64,000 nt of DNA from Mytilus edulis. Its lineage: Eukaryota > Mollusca > Bivalvia > Mytilida > Mytilidae. The translations under genes and the position numbers were made by a program. Numbering within the stretch: position 1 is the stretch's first letter; every line of letters begins with the position of its first letter. Under the pieces are notes generated by a model, which did not search any database, was not told the origin of the DNA, and saw only the letters and a program-made list of their open reading frames with translations. This document shows, piece by piece, positions 39,040 to 51,527 of the stretch. Location of the stretch: assembly GCF_963676685.1 (NCBI RefSeq), contig NC_092350.1:41883373-41947372 (forward strand), given 5' to 3'.

Positions 39040-39180
39040 TGTGATACCCTATATACAAAGTTTACATTTATCAATTATATCAACTTCAAAGTCATCTTCC
39101 TCGTTGATTATGAGTATTATCATTTTCTTCATCGTTTATTCAGTGATATCTTTTTTATTTAGTTGTCCCTCTCAATTAAT
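39040..39180 (-). promoter_or_regulatory. conserved block upstream of copy B (5' UTR exon or promoter)
   Basis: It matches 20150-20300 upstream of copy A, including CATCTTCCTCGTTGAT and CTATATACAAAGTTTAC on the plus strand. Read on the minus strand it contains an ATG and the frame INEEDDFEVDIIDK before a GTAAAC donor, but the frame is not kept in copy A. It could be a 5' exon, a 5' UTR or promoter sequence retained from the duplication. Confidence 0.45.
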
Positions 39181-40189
39181 GGTCTTGACATCACGGAAAG
39201 ACTTACCTGAGCTCTTATATACTTTGTGTCGTCATGAACTTGCAGGGATTGATAATTTTAACTCCAATTTTGAAGTATCAATATGGCTCTGAACGCGCTG
39301 CTTCTGCAAAGTGCGTGTATAATTTTTGTTTCATGAAGCGGTAATACAAGATAACAATAGCTTGTTTTGTTAATGTTACTAATGCTTTACATATAATATG
39401 CTTACGCCGAATAATGTTTTTTTTTAATCTTAGCTCTGACATATATATGACAATCAGATTGAATATCGTGTGATAAGATTATAATTATTTCTTATTCTTT
39501 TTCAGACATAAATCGAATTCAACTGTATAGAAATAACTTACAAAACTGATCCAATAATGTTATATCATGCATATAGACAAAGGAAAATATATGTAGTTGA
39601 TTTTTTTCAGTTTCACCAGGATGTGATTGTGTCCTCAGTAAAAAAGAAAATTTCTTTATTACGACTTAAATACCGGTATTTGCTGTTAAATATTATAAGA
39701 AAGTTATGTACCAAGTCCGGAATATCATATGACAGTTGTTTTCCATTCGTATAGTGTGTTTGAGCTTTTGATTTTGCCATTTGATTGATGACTTCCCGTT
39801 TTGAATTTTCCTCGGCGTTCGGTATTTTTATGATTTTACTTTTTATTGCCTAGATCTGTTGTTGAAGACTACAATCATGTCTACTTAACTGTTTTTAATG
39901 TCAACAATTTAACAGTTAAAGTAAACTAACTAGTATATGTTATACCGTTATCATGTTTCTGTATAATAAACATTATTTTATGGTAATAAACGTCAACCAC
40001 TGGACTTCGAGCTCCTGGCTATTGTAGATTTTTTTTCTCTAGCACTAATCATAATTCAGTAAATGATTATTTAACTATTACTTACTTTTTCATTTGCAGG
40101 TAAGTTGTACTGGACATGCAGCTAACATGTGGAGATCCTCTTGAACATTCATTATTGCTATAGAAACTTAGTCTAGTGTTTTAGAACTT

Positions 40190-40680
40190 TTTTTGCTTTT
40201 AGATTCGTTAATTAACACACAATTCGTAAGGAATTTCTTAAGAACAGCCTTTACAGCATCAGTTTGTAAAATGGTTTCAACGAAAAACAGCGAACCGTGT
40301 GCCTCCCCTTATTTTTATATACTAGAAAGTCGTAGATCTTTTAGACACTTTTCAAAAAACAAGAATTTCAAAACAGTCAGTTCATTTAGTTTTGTATTCA
40401 AATATATTGATGTTCTTTCCATAAACAATCCAATATTTTCTGATTTGGTTTCATTGATATAAATTCCAAACTGTAATTTAATGAAACAACAGACACGGCT
40501 TCCTAGGTCTCATATCTTTTAACTTGTACGTCGAATTTAATATAAGCGTCAGTACCAGAATCTACGACAAATGAGCCAATTTTAAGTTCGATTATCATCC
40601 CCCCCCCCTCGCCTTAGTAGAAATATAAGAACTTGACCTTAAATTTTCCCAACTCAATCGTATTCAAGACCTTGCTGCTG
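40190..40680 (+). pseudogene. very decayed RT fragment
   Basis: A frame at 40380-40460 reads SFVFKYIDVLSINNPIFSD, recognisable as a degraded FRYIDDVLSINN block with one Asp lost. Surrounding frames are broken and a poly-C run lies at about 40601-40610. Confidence 0.55.
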
Positions 40681-41159
40681 TATGTCACTCAGATTTTATA
40701 AAAAGTCATCAGCGTTAAGGAAAATAATTAATGAACCAAGGTTATGTTAAAGAACGTCACGCCCTTTTAAAAAAATAACATCGGAAGATACCAAGACCTT
40801 TTTGATTTATATTTCGTATCAACTTCGCAAAAGGTGGTCTTGAAGTACGATTACATGTAGTGTGTATTGATGTTGTTTATCCTCTTAATAACGTGTTAAT
40901 ATGTTTTGTATTTGATTTTGTAAATTATTTAAATTACTGTTTAGCATTTTTTGGCAATCTCCTTTTGGTGTAGCTAAGTACTGTACATCCCATCATTGAC
41001 TTATTGTGTTGTGGTAATTTTTTGTATTCTTGTTTTTAATTTTTTTCTTATGTGCTTTGTTTATATGATATTTTGACATATTTTTTTGTTTCAAAGTGAT
41101 TTATATATAACACGATGTTGATTGCTGAACTTTAAGTTTTAGATTTTTACAAATTGTAT

Positions 41160-41410
41160 CTATTTATTTGATGAAATATACATGTTATTGTCAATATAAT
41201 GTACAATTATGCAACTGTTCTGGAAGTGAGGAGTTTACCTAGCTATACAAACAGGTTTAATCCACTATTTTATACTTAAGTAAATGATTGTACCCAGTTA
41301 GGATATGACAGTTGTTCTCATTCGTTTGATGTGTTTGAGCTTTTGATTTTGCTATTTGATAAAGGACTTTCTTCTTTAAATGTTTTCTTGGAGCTCTGTA
41401 TTTTTGTTAT
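41160..41410 (+). repeat. dispersed repeat fragment (GTGTTTGAGCTTTTGATTTTG family)
   Basis: ATTCGTTTGATGTGTTTGAG followed by CTTTTGATTTTGCTATTTGA is shared with 39700-39850 and 19700-19800. The left part resembles the reverse complement of the TAGCTAGCTAAACCTC family. Confidence 0.55.
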
Positions 41411-41744
41411 TTTACTTTTCACATGTAATAGAATACTAACCAAAATATCACATTTGTGAAAGGACTAACAAACATCATCCATATGAAATAATGTGTCAGC
41501 ATGTGAAATTTTTTCCAAGAATAACAGCTTACACATATTAGGATTCTACCCAAAATGGCACATTTGTGTGAGAACCAACAACTTATCTCTTTGCATATAT
41601 AGCTTTTTTTTATCAGTTTAAAAATTGCAAGCGAAGAAAATCAGCAGTCAAAGCAAACAAAATTGATTGATTTATTACTGTTTTCTTTATGTCCAGTAGC
41701 AAATAGACAAACAAGAAGTTGCATGTGTTGCCATTCTAAGCATA

Positions 41745-41915
41745 CACCCACACTAGCAACTAAAAGAGGGACGAAAGATACCAAAGGGACAGTCAAACTC
41801 ATAAATCTAAAACAAACTGACAACGCCATGGCTAAAAATGAAAAAGACAAACAAACAACAGCACACACGACACAACATAGAAAACTAAAGAATAAACAAC
41901 ACGAACCTGAAATTA
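41745..41915 (-). repeat. 3'-end fragment of the RYIDDV retroelement
   Basis: On the minus strand this is the conserved tail: GTGTTGTTTATTC, GCCATGGCGTTGTCAGTTTG, GACTGTCCCTTTGGTATCTT. The same tail ends the copies at 16830-16990 and 32310-32510. The open frames through it are not genes. Confidence 0.7.
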
Positions 41916-42419
41916 GGAAGTAAGTGTTTGACAGAATGAAAAGGGGTTACAAATAATAGGTGGTGATAATGGATGGCTGCTTAATGTACAGGGGAAAATT
42001 AATATGCAAATTCAGGTAGAGAACATATTAATGTAATATGAATAATAACCCTGCTTTGTACTAGACTGGCATGCTGTGTCAGATTTTTAAAATGCTTGTT
42101 CACAAGGTATTTACAGTCCCCAGGACGATATGTAACCAAACTTATTCACATTATTCTGACTCTGTGCCGACCAGTCTTTGCTGTTACTCCTTAAATGCTG
42201 TGTGCTTATCAGAGAAGCAGCAAATACCAGTTCTAAAGTCTTTGTTTTGACCCTGTCAGATGTTCAAACCAATGACCTACCACGAGACCGCCGAGACGGT
42301 AACAAACAGGTCACCATTTATAAGATGCAAAGCAGATAAGAAGTCATTCTGTTCTGTAATATCAGAAAAATGTGTGTCATAACTACTAATTTCATTCAAC
42401 ATAATACAATTTCAATGTA

Positions 42420-43162
42420 TCTGCAGACTAGAGCCTGTGTCGCTCATCTTGGTGCATATTAAACAATGGACACAGATAAATTCATGACAAAATTGTGTTT
42501 TGGTGATCATGATGTGTTTGTTGATCTTACTTAACTGAACATTCTTGTTGCTACAATTATCTCTATCTATAATGAACTTGGCCCAGTAATTACAGTGGAA
42601 AACATTTTCTAAATATTTACAAAAATTACAAAAAATTATGAAAATTGTTAAAAAATTACTATAGAGGGCAATAACTCCTTAAGGGGTCAACTGACAATTT
42701 TAGTCATGTGCCTTATTTGTAGATCTTACTTTGCTGAACATTATTGCTGTTTACAGTTAATCCCTATCTATAATAATATTCAAGATAATAACCCAAAACT
42801 GCAAAATTTACTTAAAATTACTAATTTGGGGGCAACAACCCAACAACAGGTTGTCCAATTTGTCTGAAAATTTCAGGGCAGATAGATCTTGACCTAATAG
42901 ACAATTTTACCACTGTCAGATTTGCTCTAAATGCTTTGGTTTCAGAGTTATAAGCCAAAATCTACATTTCACCTATGTTCTATAATTAGCCATGGTGGCC
43001 ATCTTGGTTGGTGGCAGGGTCACGCCACACATTTTTTAAACTAGATACCCCGATGATGATTGTGGCCAAGTTTGGTTAAATTTGGCCTGGTAGTTTCAGA
43101 GAAGAAGATTTTTCGCCAAGTGATGAAAAAAGCTCACTTGACCTTTTAGGTCAGGTGAGCTA
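42420..43162. repeat. dispersed repeat ending in a GCTCACTTGACC/GGTCAGGTGAGC palindrome
   Basis: The stretch holds internal near-repeats: TGTTTGTTGATCTTACTTAACTG... and TTATTTGTAGATCTTACTTTGCTG..., both followed by a GAACATT..TTGCTG block. It ends at 43131-43160 with AGCTCACTTGACC-TTTT-AGGTCAGGTGAGCT, a hairpin. I take it as an interspersed bivalve repeat. No coding potential. Confidence 0.6.
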
Positions 43163-43816
43163 AAGGGAGGTCTGTGTGTGATTTGGAAAGAAGCATTCAC
43201 ATGTTATCACTGTCAAAATGCTAACCGAATATAAAGTTATTCTGCTAAGATGTACAAGGGAAAAATCTCAAGGAAATATTTGTTATGCCTCACCTTGGGG
43301 CATTATGTTTTTTCCTTCTGTCTGTACAGCTTCAGGATAAAGCCTTTGGTCAAGGTAGTTTTTGATGAAGTTCCAAGTCCAACCAACTAGAAACCTCGAA
43401 CACATGATCCCTATGATATGATCTTTCTAATGGTACTATCGAATTAAGAGTTTTAACCTAAATTTCACTGTCCACTGAACATAGAAAATAATAGTGCTGG
43501 TGGGGATCCGATTACTGTGGACTCCTTCTTGTTGAATGGACTGTTGAACATACAGACTAAGTGATTGTAATATAATGTTATTACTTAAGAACGTTAAGAC
43601 TATTATTGATCAATCTTCCGATATATCCATTTCCATATAAATATTAAGAATTACATAAGAAAAATATAAAAAATAATGTACAAATACACAACTTAAATGG
43701 CAATGACTATAAAAGTTGATAATTTGAAACCTTCTTTTTTTTTTTTTTTTTAAATATGATAGTAAAAGCAATGCAAGTCATGAATAATTTCATTTTCTTT
43801 AATACAATAATTAGTA

Positions 43817-46800
43817 TCACAATGATCCCTTTGATTCAAATTCCTGTAGCATTTCAATTAAAGTTTCTTTTCTTGACTCCTCATGTAATTGGTTTATTAA
43901 TTCATCCAGAACATCCTCTCCACTTAAGATGCCCTGTATATTAGAAGTATGATGAATCCTATGATCAGTCACTCTATTCTGAGGAAAGTTATATGTCCTT
44001 ATTTTCTCTGATCGCCCCTTGGTTCCTACTTGTACCTTGCGTTGAGATTTCATCGTGCTCATCTGTGCATTAAATTCATTCTCATATAACCTGAAAATCA
44101 ATAACAAATTTTACAAAATTTGAAACTAAAAAATCTTTGAGATTTGTTTACTCATATACAAAGGTATGTATTATTTGTATGATTTAATATGTACAAAATA
44201 ATGATTTTCAACAAAAACCATGCTAAATTTCGCATAATTTTATTATTTACAAATAGTGACTTGAACATTTATTTTGATTATATTTAGATAATAAATCAGT
44301 AAATATATAATTACAAATAAAGTAATTCATAACAGTAGATATCATACCTATTTATGAATATAAAAGGAGATGTAGAATATAAAGCTGAAATCAATTTTTA
44401 TTTTGAAATCACAAGCAACTGATGTATGACAAAAGTTGATTTGGACAAAATGAAAATGTTGACAGTTGAAAGGGATTTTGTGAAATTTCAACTTTGAAAA
44501 GGGATAACTTAATCTCCATATTTCAAAATCCTTTCAAACACTTGTCAAAACCATGGCAAATTAGCACTTTTATTTCTATTCTTAATCTCAAAATATCAAT
44601 TCCTTTTTAAACTATCTTGTGTTAATCTTTATCTTCATTATCTTGATATGGTCAATTGGGGATTATTTTTAAAAAATGTAAGTTTTTTTTTATATTTTAC
44701 CATCACTTTTACCATGTATTCATAGAATAAGTACATTGGAATTCATATACTTGTATCATACATCTGACCAAACTCTTATCTTATAACCAACTTGCAAAAG
44801 GTCTGAAATCAACAAGGATGATCGATGAAATCAATTTAATGCAAGTTGTTAGAATGCCCCTTTAGAGACCAAGAATACTTAAAATAAGCAATGTTTTACA
44901 TGTATACACAATTAAAAATGGACTTTTTCAGCCTTTTCTTTTATATCCGTCATACAAATAGGTATGGTAAGTGATATTAACTTAAAGGTAAATCAAAGGT
45001 TTTAACTCTATATTCACTATATATTTTGTAACATATAGTCAGAAACCCAACATCTCCTTTTATCCATATATCAAAAAGAAATAGACTATAAATTAGACAA
45101 AGAGAACCAAACACATGTACTAATTTCTATTTTTCAAGAATAATAAAAAGAACAAACAATCAACCATTCTGAATCAGGTGAAACATACTTTTCTCTTAAT
45201 CTGTTCATTGCATTCTTTTTATTCTGTATTTGTGATCTACTTTCCTGACTAGAAGTAACAACACCTGAAATAATAAATGAATAAATAGTAACTTTGTCAG
45301 CTTTATCAAATATTGAAAAAAAATACAAATAGAGTTCTGGACCATTGTCATTACTGGACTGGATAGTGATTGTCCTTACCTGATAAAAAGTAAAATCACA
45401 AAAATACTGAACTCAGAGGAAAATCAATTCGGAAAGTCCATAATCACATGGCAAAATCAAATAACAAAACGCATCAAAAACGAATGGACAAGAACTGTCA
45501 TATTCCTGACTTGGTACAGGCATTTTCAAATGTAGAAAATGGTGGATTGAACCTGGTTTTATAGCTAGCTAAACCTCTCACTTGTATGACAGTCGCATCA
45601 AATTCCATTATATAGTCACCGATGCGTGAACAAAACAAACAGACATAATAGGTAAAAATGTCAAAAATAGGGGTACAGCAGTCAACATTGTGTTATCATC
45701 TTAATCACTATAAAAACAACAAATGTAACGAAGAAGCACAAAAAGGCATACATCAAATTAACATCCTCATTTAAATGATTATCCTAATATTTTTTAGTGC
45801 CACAGGTGGCGCAGGCTTTGCTTACTGGGATCAACCCGAGTTTTTTGTAGGGTTCCATGTTGCTTAGCCTTTAGTTTACTATGTTCTCTTTTGTGTACTA
45901 TTGTTTGTCTGTTTGTCTTTTTCTTTTTTAGCCATGGCATTGTAAGTTTATTTTCAAAATATAAGTTAAAATGTCCCTCTGGTATCTTTCGCCACTCTTT
46001 TACCTATCTGGAGCAGTTAGGTGGACGTCATTTAAAAGTCAGGAACTACTCTTACACTATTCAATAGCTGTCTACAGTGTTCTCCCTAGTGCCTTTCAGC
46101 ACCATGTTAATAACATCTGATGGTGATTTTGAAAAACAAGGAAAAACACTGTAGCACTTAAGTTTACGCATAGTTTTGGTGAAGCTGTTAAATCTTCAAT
46201 TTCCTAAAGATATTGTTTTGTAGTCTTTTGGTGTTTTTTTTGGATGTACTTTTGTTTATTATTCTTTGCCTAATGAATTTGTTTGTGGGTTGTTATCTAT
46301 AGTACATGTGCTTATTCTTTTTTTATTTCATATGTTCTAAAATTCTATAAAGTAAACTAATAACTTGAGTTCTGTCATTTTGATTTCAAGACTTTCATCC
46401 TTACAGTACAAGTAGTTATATATGGATTTATGATTCTATATGAAACATCATGTAAAAACAGCAACTAATTTAACTTCACTACGTATTGCATGAATATTGG
46501 GGAATATTGTTCCGAGTAGAATTTTATATTGCACGAGCTTGCGATTGCAATATATGTTCTACAAGGGACAATATTCCCCAATATTCATGCAATAACCCTT
46601 TTATTGTATAGCAATATAATATTTGAAAGTAAAAATTGGTTTAAACTAAGATTTTGTCATTGCTGATGTCATGAATTTTGAAGATTTATTGCACTAGTGC
46701 AATATTGGAATTTATTGCACGCTAACTTTTGGTTACTTTCTGTGGGAAATATTATATTGCTATGCAATAATATATATCATTCAGGATCTTAACAGCTGAT

Positions 46801-49800
46801 ATAGGCTCGTATAACCAGCAAGTGTTTCATGTTTTATAAGTCTCAATAACAATTATCTTATATTGGAGTGTCCTGATTTCAACATAAATGACCATTCTGT
46901 TTTTCGTTTTTGTTCACATGATTTATAGGTTCATATTCGCTGTTAAGGTAACCAATCACTGGAATATTTCACTAAGGTATAATATATTATTGTATTTTAC
47001 CTGAAGGTGTATGTGTAAGTCTGACCGCAGTGTCATTTTTCTGGACACTCTGACCACCAGGTCCACTAGATTTAAAGGTGTCTATATGTAGATCATTAGG
47101 ATTTATTACAATATCAATCTGAAACAGTAATAGCATGAATAGACATGGTTGATAAAACCATAACATTTAATATTTGTTTATTCATTAATAATACAAATAA
47201 CTATTGCAACCACTAATAAAACAAAATAGATATATATATTCTGAAATGTTTTCTTTCATTTAAACCATCATCAGGGCCTTTTATAGCTGACTATGCGTTA
47301 TGGGCTTTGCTCATTGTTGAAGGCTGTACGGTGACCTATAGTTTTTAATTTCTGTGTCATTTTGGTCTCTCGTGGAGAGTTGTCTCATTGGATATCATAC
47401 CGCATCTTCTTTTTTTTTTTATATATAACCTTTTTTTCAAGAGGCATATTACTTGTTGTTCAAAACTGCAAACAAATCAAAAGTAGATTTTTTCTGGATA
47501 CATTTGTTGTGACAAGAAATTGTGTGTGGCTTTCATTTACCAATATTCATATAATTCACATAATGCCGTTTGATTTTAATTAACATGATTAAGGAGCTAA
47601 CAATTTTGTTTGAAAATATCTAAATCTATTTAAAAGTTTTGTTAATTTTTTCCGACAGCTTTCAAATATATAATTTAATGTTTAACCTCTAAAATTCAAA
47701 GTCGAAAGTAAATATCTCAAAAAGTAAGTCATTAAGATACAGTACACCTTTTTTGAATATTTTAGGAGTGAATTTCAAGGAAAATCAATGTTTCACTCCC
47801 TTAAAAGATAATACTAAATGTTAGAAAAAAGTCGTGACATTTCAAATGTTTAAGTTTTAAGATAAATAAGATTAAAGGCAAAAATAACACTTGTCTATTC
47901 CTATAAATTGCTGTATTCAAAACAAACCTTAATGTGATATGCAATGTTTCCTTTCCTTTTTATTTGTTAATCCTGGAACCAAAAAGCAATTTTAGTTTCT
48001 TTATAATTCATGCTTGAAAAATTTTAAAGCATGAAATCTAAATTAATCTGGTGTTAATACTGGAGGTTTGCTAAATTAGCATATTATTAATTTATTTGTA
48101 GATCTTCCTCTATTGTAGAGAAAAAAAAACATTCACCAATCAAACTAATGCATACAAACCTCTGTTGGTTGTGGTAAAATAGAAACAGCTGATGTACTTG
48201 TATGGATACGCCCACCACGTTCTGTCTCAGGAACTCGCTGAACACGGTGAATACCAGATTCATACTTTAATGTTTTAAAAACATCATAACCAGATATTAA
48301 TAATCTAGCATATGCCAAACCACCTAAAATAATGAAAATGGCATATTTGTTAACGAAGTTTTTGCAAAACTGTTCTTTTTATAAAATGTGCTTCTGCTGA
48401 AACATATACATCATGTACATGTACAAATGATGTAGTTATTTTTTAAAAAGTTCAAAACATTTAATTTATGGGCAAGCCCTTGTAGACCTGATGCCTTTAT
48501 CTTAACTAAAATATATAATCATGAACCCTAATATACATATGTTAGAACTGGTCTTCAATGGTCTTTGTCTGAAAGTAATACATATATTCAAATTTTGTTC
48601 CATTACAAATTTTCTTGTTGCATTGCTTTTTGCATTGTAAAAAGACAACATGAAGATCAATGCTTTCAAAATGGTATTCACTTAATTTAAACACACAAAT
48701 TGCACAACAACTTTGCCTTTAGGATAACAAATTGTATAAAAAAATCTTTTGAAATACTAAAATATATATATACATTTAATCCTAATGGATGTATGATAAA
48801 TTTCATATACTATAGCTCAGGTGCTGTTCTCTAGTGAAATTTATATGGTATTTCATATTATTCATATCTCAATAAGAGCTGACTGGATTATTTTTCATGG
48901 GATTTGGGGCATCTGGAAATTTTACTACATAGAAAGAAAAATTCTTGTGATGACTCTCATCCTGACAACTGTCAATTGATATTACTGAAATTCATATATA
49001 AAAAGATATTTCCATAAGAGTACCAATAAATCTTAAGTGTGTTCACATTGAGCGAAATTTGGTGTGGTGTTTCTGTTCTCAACACTTAAACTAAACTCTA
49101 CTACATTCCCATCGATACCACTCAAGATGTATTCTTCTAGTACTCTTCATTCTTAAGTTTGTGTATGTATTTCAGTGAAGTTTGCATGAATGTTTCATAC
49201 TTTTCATAAGTTTATCTTGGTGTCAAATTTGAAAATCAGTGCTTTTGATGACTTCAACATACTGGTACAAATTTTGCAGTAAAACAGGGAAATCTAGCTA
49301 TTATGTAGCAGTCTTCTTCTTATTTTAAGTGTGATAATATCATAATTGTACATGTAGTAATAAAAATATATCATTCTTACCACTCTCCTTCGAGAGTGAA
49401 GTTTCTGTCTCTACTGACCATCCTTTATAACTGATATATTTCTGGTACATGTTACACAAATCTAGGGTAAATAGTTTAGCCTCCTCACCACCTACTCCAG
49501 GATTTATCTCCAGTATAGCATCATTTTTATCATACTTCAAGTCTGGTACAAGTATATCTAAAATCTAATATATGTCAAATCTTGAATAACAAACATTTTT
49601 GTATGCAGATATTTAGTTTTCAGATCTAAGAATGTACTGCAAGCAATAAGACAGCATCCATCATGTTCTGATAATAATGATAATTGGGATATATCCATTG
49701 CAACAATATATGTTTTACAGTCCAATTTTAAATTATAGTATTCTGACTTTCAAAAACGACTTTACATTTTATTTATTTCAAAATGAGAGTAATTCAAAAG

Positions 49801-51527
49801 GACAAATTGTCTTGTATCAATAATTACATTACTCTCCAACAAATTATTAATGAATCAAACTGAATGTGTCATTTTAATTAATTTAAATTAAAATTCTTGC
49901 ATCAGAAAACATCCTCCACATGCTTAAATTCATGTATCTCAAATTAGAGTATTTAGTTCAAAGTAACTTTCAGCTGTCTAAAAAACAAAAAAAAAAATTA
50001 AAATGTGTGTTCAATGTATATATGTATGTCATGTATGTGTATGTCATGTATGTGTGTTCAATGTATATGTATGTCATGTATGTGTATGTCATGTATGTGT
50101 GTTCAATGTATATGTATGTCATGTATGTGTATGTCATGTATGTGTGTTCAATGTATATGTATGTCATGTATGTGTATGTCATGTATGTGTATGTCATGTA
50201 TGTGTATGTCATGTATGTGTATGTCATGTATGTGTATGTCATGTATGTCATGTATGTCATGTATGTCATGTATGTGTATGTCATGTATGTGTATGTCATG
50301 TCATGTGTAATGTGCTACTAAACAATAATGATCTTTGAAATTGGAGTTTTTTGGGGGGAGAATATAGGTTTAACTTTTCTAAGATGTGGATTAGACATGT
50401 CTGATATGTTTTATAAACATTCATCTTTGATGATTAGCCACTAACCTGTTGTTTCATGTCGTCTATCTGTTGGTTTATTGACTCAAGTTCAGCCTCTGCC
50501 ATTGTCTTCATTTCTTCATCTTCTGAATAACAAAATTTCTGAAAGTTAATGGTTTAAAAGCATACATTTTATACATAAAAAATACATGGACATCTATGAA
50601 GGTCTATCATCTCATGGTAATATATTCACTGAAATTCAATTGTTGAATGGATGTCAATCAATAATATATATTTGACCAAATTTATGAAGATGCTTGTTTC
50701 TATTAATATTTTAGGACAGGGTTTAAAAAGAAATACTGTAAAAGCAGAAATTTTCGTGGAGGATTTAATTTCGTTTATTTCGTGGAAATAATATATCCAC
50801 GAAATTAAAACCCCCACGAAAATTTAACTTCCATATAAAACCACTTTCAGTTTAAGGAAACCACGAAATTAAATCCCCATGAAATCTTACAGAGAGACAA
50901 AACCACGAAATTTTAACCCCACGAAAATTAATGTTTCTACAGTATTGTTATTTCTTCTTTTGATAATGAAAAGGTAATACATTTGTAAAACATGACAAAT
51001 CTGTATAAGACATAAATAAGCTTACCTTCAATAAGAAGTTGTATTTCCTCTAATTCATTATATTTTTCTTTCATTCCACTATAAACGTCCACAATTGGTT
51101 CTAAAAATACTCTTCTAGAACCCATTTCCTTTGTTTTCTTTCCTGTTTGGTATAAATCGAAAATATCATTATATTCCTTATTCAAACTGTCCAAATATTT
51201 TATCAATAGGCCATCATCTACATTTTGTAAAGAGGCATATTCCCGTGTAAAAATAAAAAGTCCATTTCTCATACAACACTCCTGTAATGGTCTACAATGT
51301 CTCCCTAAATTTAAGATAGTTTCTACACCAACAAGTGTCTGAAGAGTTCGACATCTAACAGTTAATTGGGACAATAGTAATCCTTTCTTGGTCTGTAACA
51401 TACCACATGGCTCTCTGACAGCACTGAGCATGTGTGAGTATTTACACCAAGTCATAACTGGATTCCATTTTTGTTTTATTCTGTACAAATTCTTTCCAAA
51501 ACAATAGTTTATTCTCTGCATTACCAT
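43817..51527 (-). CDS. MTRF1L: mitochondrial class I peptide chain release factor (RF1 type)
   Basis: Seven exons read right to left: 51026-51527, 50446-50522, 49381-49564, 48160-48323, 47001-47118, 45189-45264, 43817-44090 (stop). The sum is 1395 nt, 464 residues, and all phases agree. It recognises UAA/UAG at stalled mitochondrial ribosomes and releases the peptide. The N-terminal ~110 residues are basic and poorly conserved, as for a mitochondrial import leader. Then come [12 protein letters not shown] (domain 2), [14 protein letters not shown] with the PxT stop-codon motif at about 286-288, GGQ at about 330-332 ([10 protein letters not shown]), and a basic Gln/Lys-rich tail. The intact PxT favours MTRF1L (mtRF1a) over MTRF1, whose recognition loop is altered. 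The first ATG (51525-51527) is used; an upstream 5' UTR exon is possible. Confidence 0.9.
45430..45730 (-). repeat. dispersed repeat (TAGCTAGCTAAACCTCTCAC family)
   Basis: This is a well-kept copy with GACTTGGTACAGGCATTTTC, TATAGCTAGCTAAACCTCTC, ACTTGTATGACAGTCGCATC and GGGGTACAGCAGTCAACATT. It lies in the intron between MTRF1L exons 45264 and 47001. Confidence 0.7.
45790..46010 (+). repeat. 3'-end fragment of the RYIDDV retroelement
   Basis: The tail GCCACAGGTGGCGCAGGCTT, TTGTAGGGTTCCATGTTG, AGCCATGGCATTGTAAGTTT and CCCTCTGGTATCTTTCGCC follows the same order as 32260-32500. No RT coding part is present. Confidence 0.7.
46075..46151. mobile_element. tiny MITE-like element with CAGTGTT ends
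   Basis: It begins CAGTGTTCTCCCTAG and ends AAAAACACTG, a short inverted repeat. The left end matches the CAGTGTTCTCCCCAG end of the element at 59884-61209 except for one base. No target duplication longer than TA is seen. Confidence 0.45.
46483..46775. repeat. two adjacent foldback structures
   Basis: The first hairpin pairs TATTGCATGAATATTGGGGA with TCCCCAATATTCATGCAATA (46483-46595). The second pairs TATAGCAATATAATATTTG (46605 on) with AAATATTATATTGCTATGCA (46750 on). Both lie in an intron of MTRF1L. The CAATA-rich words suggest a single composite element. Confidence 0.8.
47265..47415 (+). repeat. dispersed repeat (reverse of the 30965-31280 family)
   Basis: GGGCCTTTTATAGCTGACTA, GGGCTTTGCTCATTGTTGAA, GACCTATAGTTTTTAATTTC and GAGAGTTGTCTCATTGGATA run in the reverse-complement order of the copy at 30965-31280. 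It lies in an MTRF1L intron. Confidence 0.75.
50003..50305. repeat. minisatellite of ATGTATGTGTATGTC-type units
   Basis: Units of about 15 bp (ATGTATGTGTATGTC) alternate with a longer higher-order unit that contains GTGTTCAATGTATATG, which appears four times at a spacing of about 54 bp in the first half. The right part is made of simple ATGTATGTC and ATGTC. Open frames exist in several frames on both strands only because the repeat lacks stop codons. It lies in the MTRF1L intron 49565-50445. Confidence 0.95.
50734..50944. mobile_element. MITE-like element with TACTGTA ends and CCACGAAA interior
   Basis: The ends TACTGTAAAAGCAGAAATTTTCGTGG and the reverse complement of CCACGAAAATTAATGTTTCTACAGTA pair over about 26 bp with some mismatches. 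The interior repeats CCACGAAATTAAA several times. It is related in words to 33262-33472. It lies in an MTRF1L intron. Confidence 0.75.

Larger units (their letters stand above)
39300..43790. other. gene-poor intergenic stretch
   Basis: No gene is supported here. It holds repeat fragments (39700-39850, 41160-41410), RT debris (40190-40680), a 3'-end fragment (41745-41915), a larger dispersed repeat (42420-43162) and simple sequence such as a poly-C run at about 40601 and a poly-T run at 43735-43752. Confidence 0.5.

Noticed and set aside
41663..41923. Open frames on both strands
   Set aside because: They read through the conserved 3' tail of the RYIDDV retroelement, which is noncoding in all copies.
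49970..50338. Four overlapping open frames of 100-130 codons on both strands
   Set aside because: They are the minisatellite read in different frames; the proteins are simple repeats such as VMYVY, CHVCV and TYMTY.
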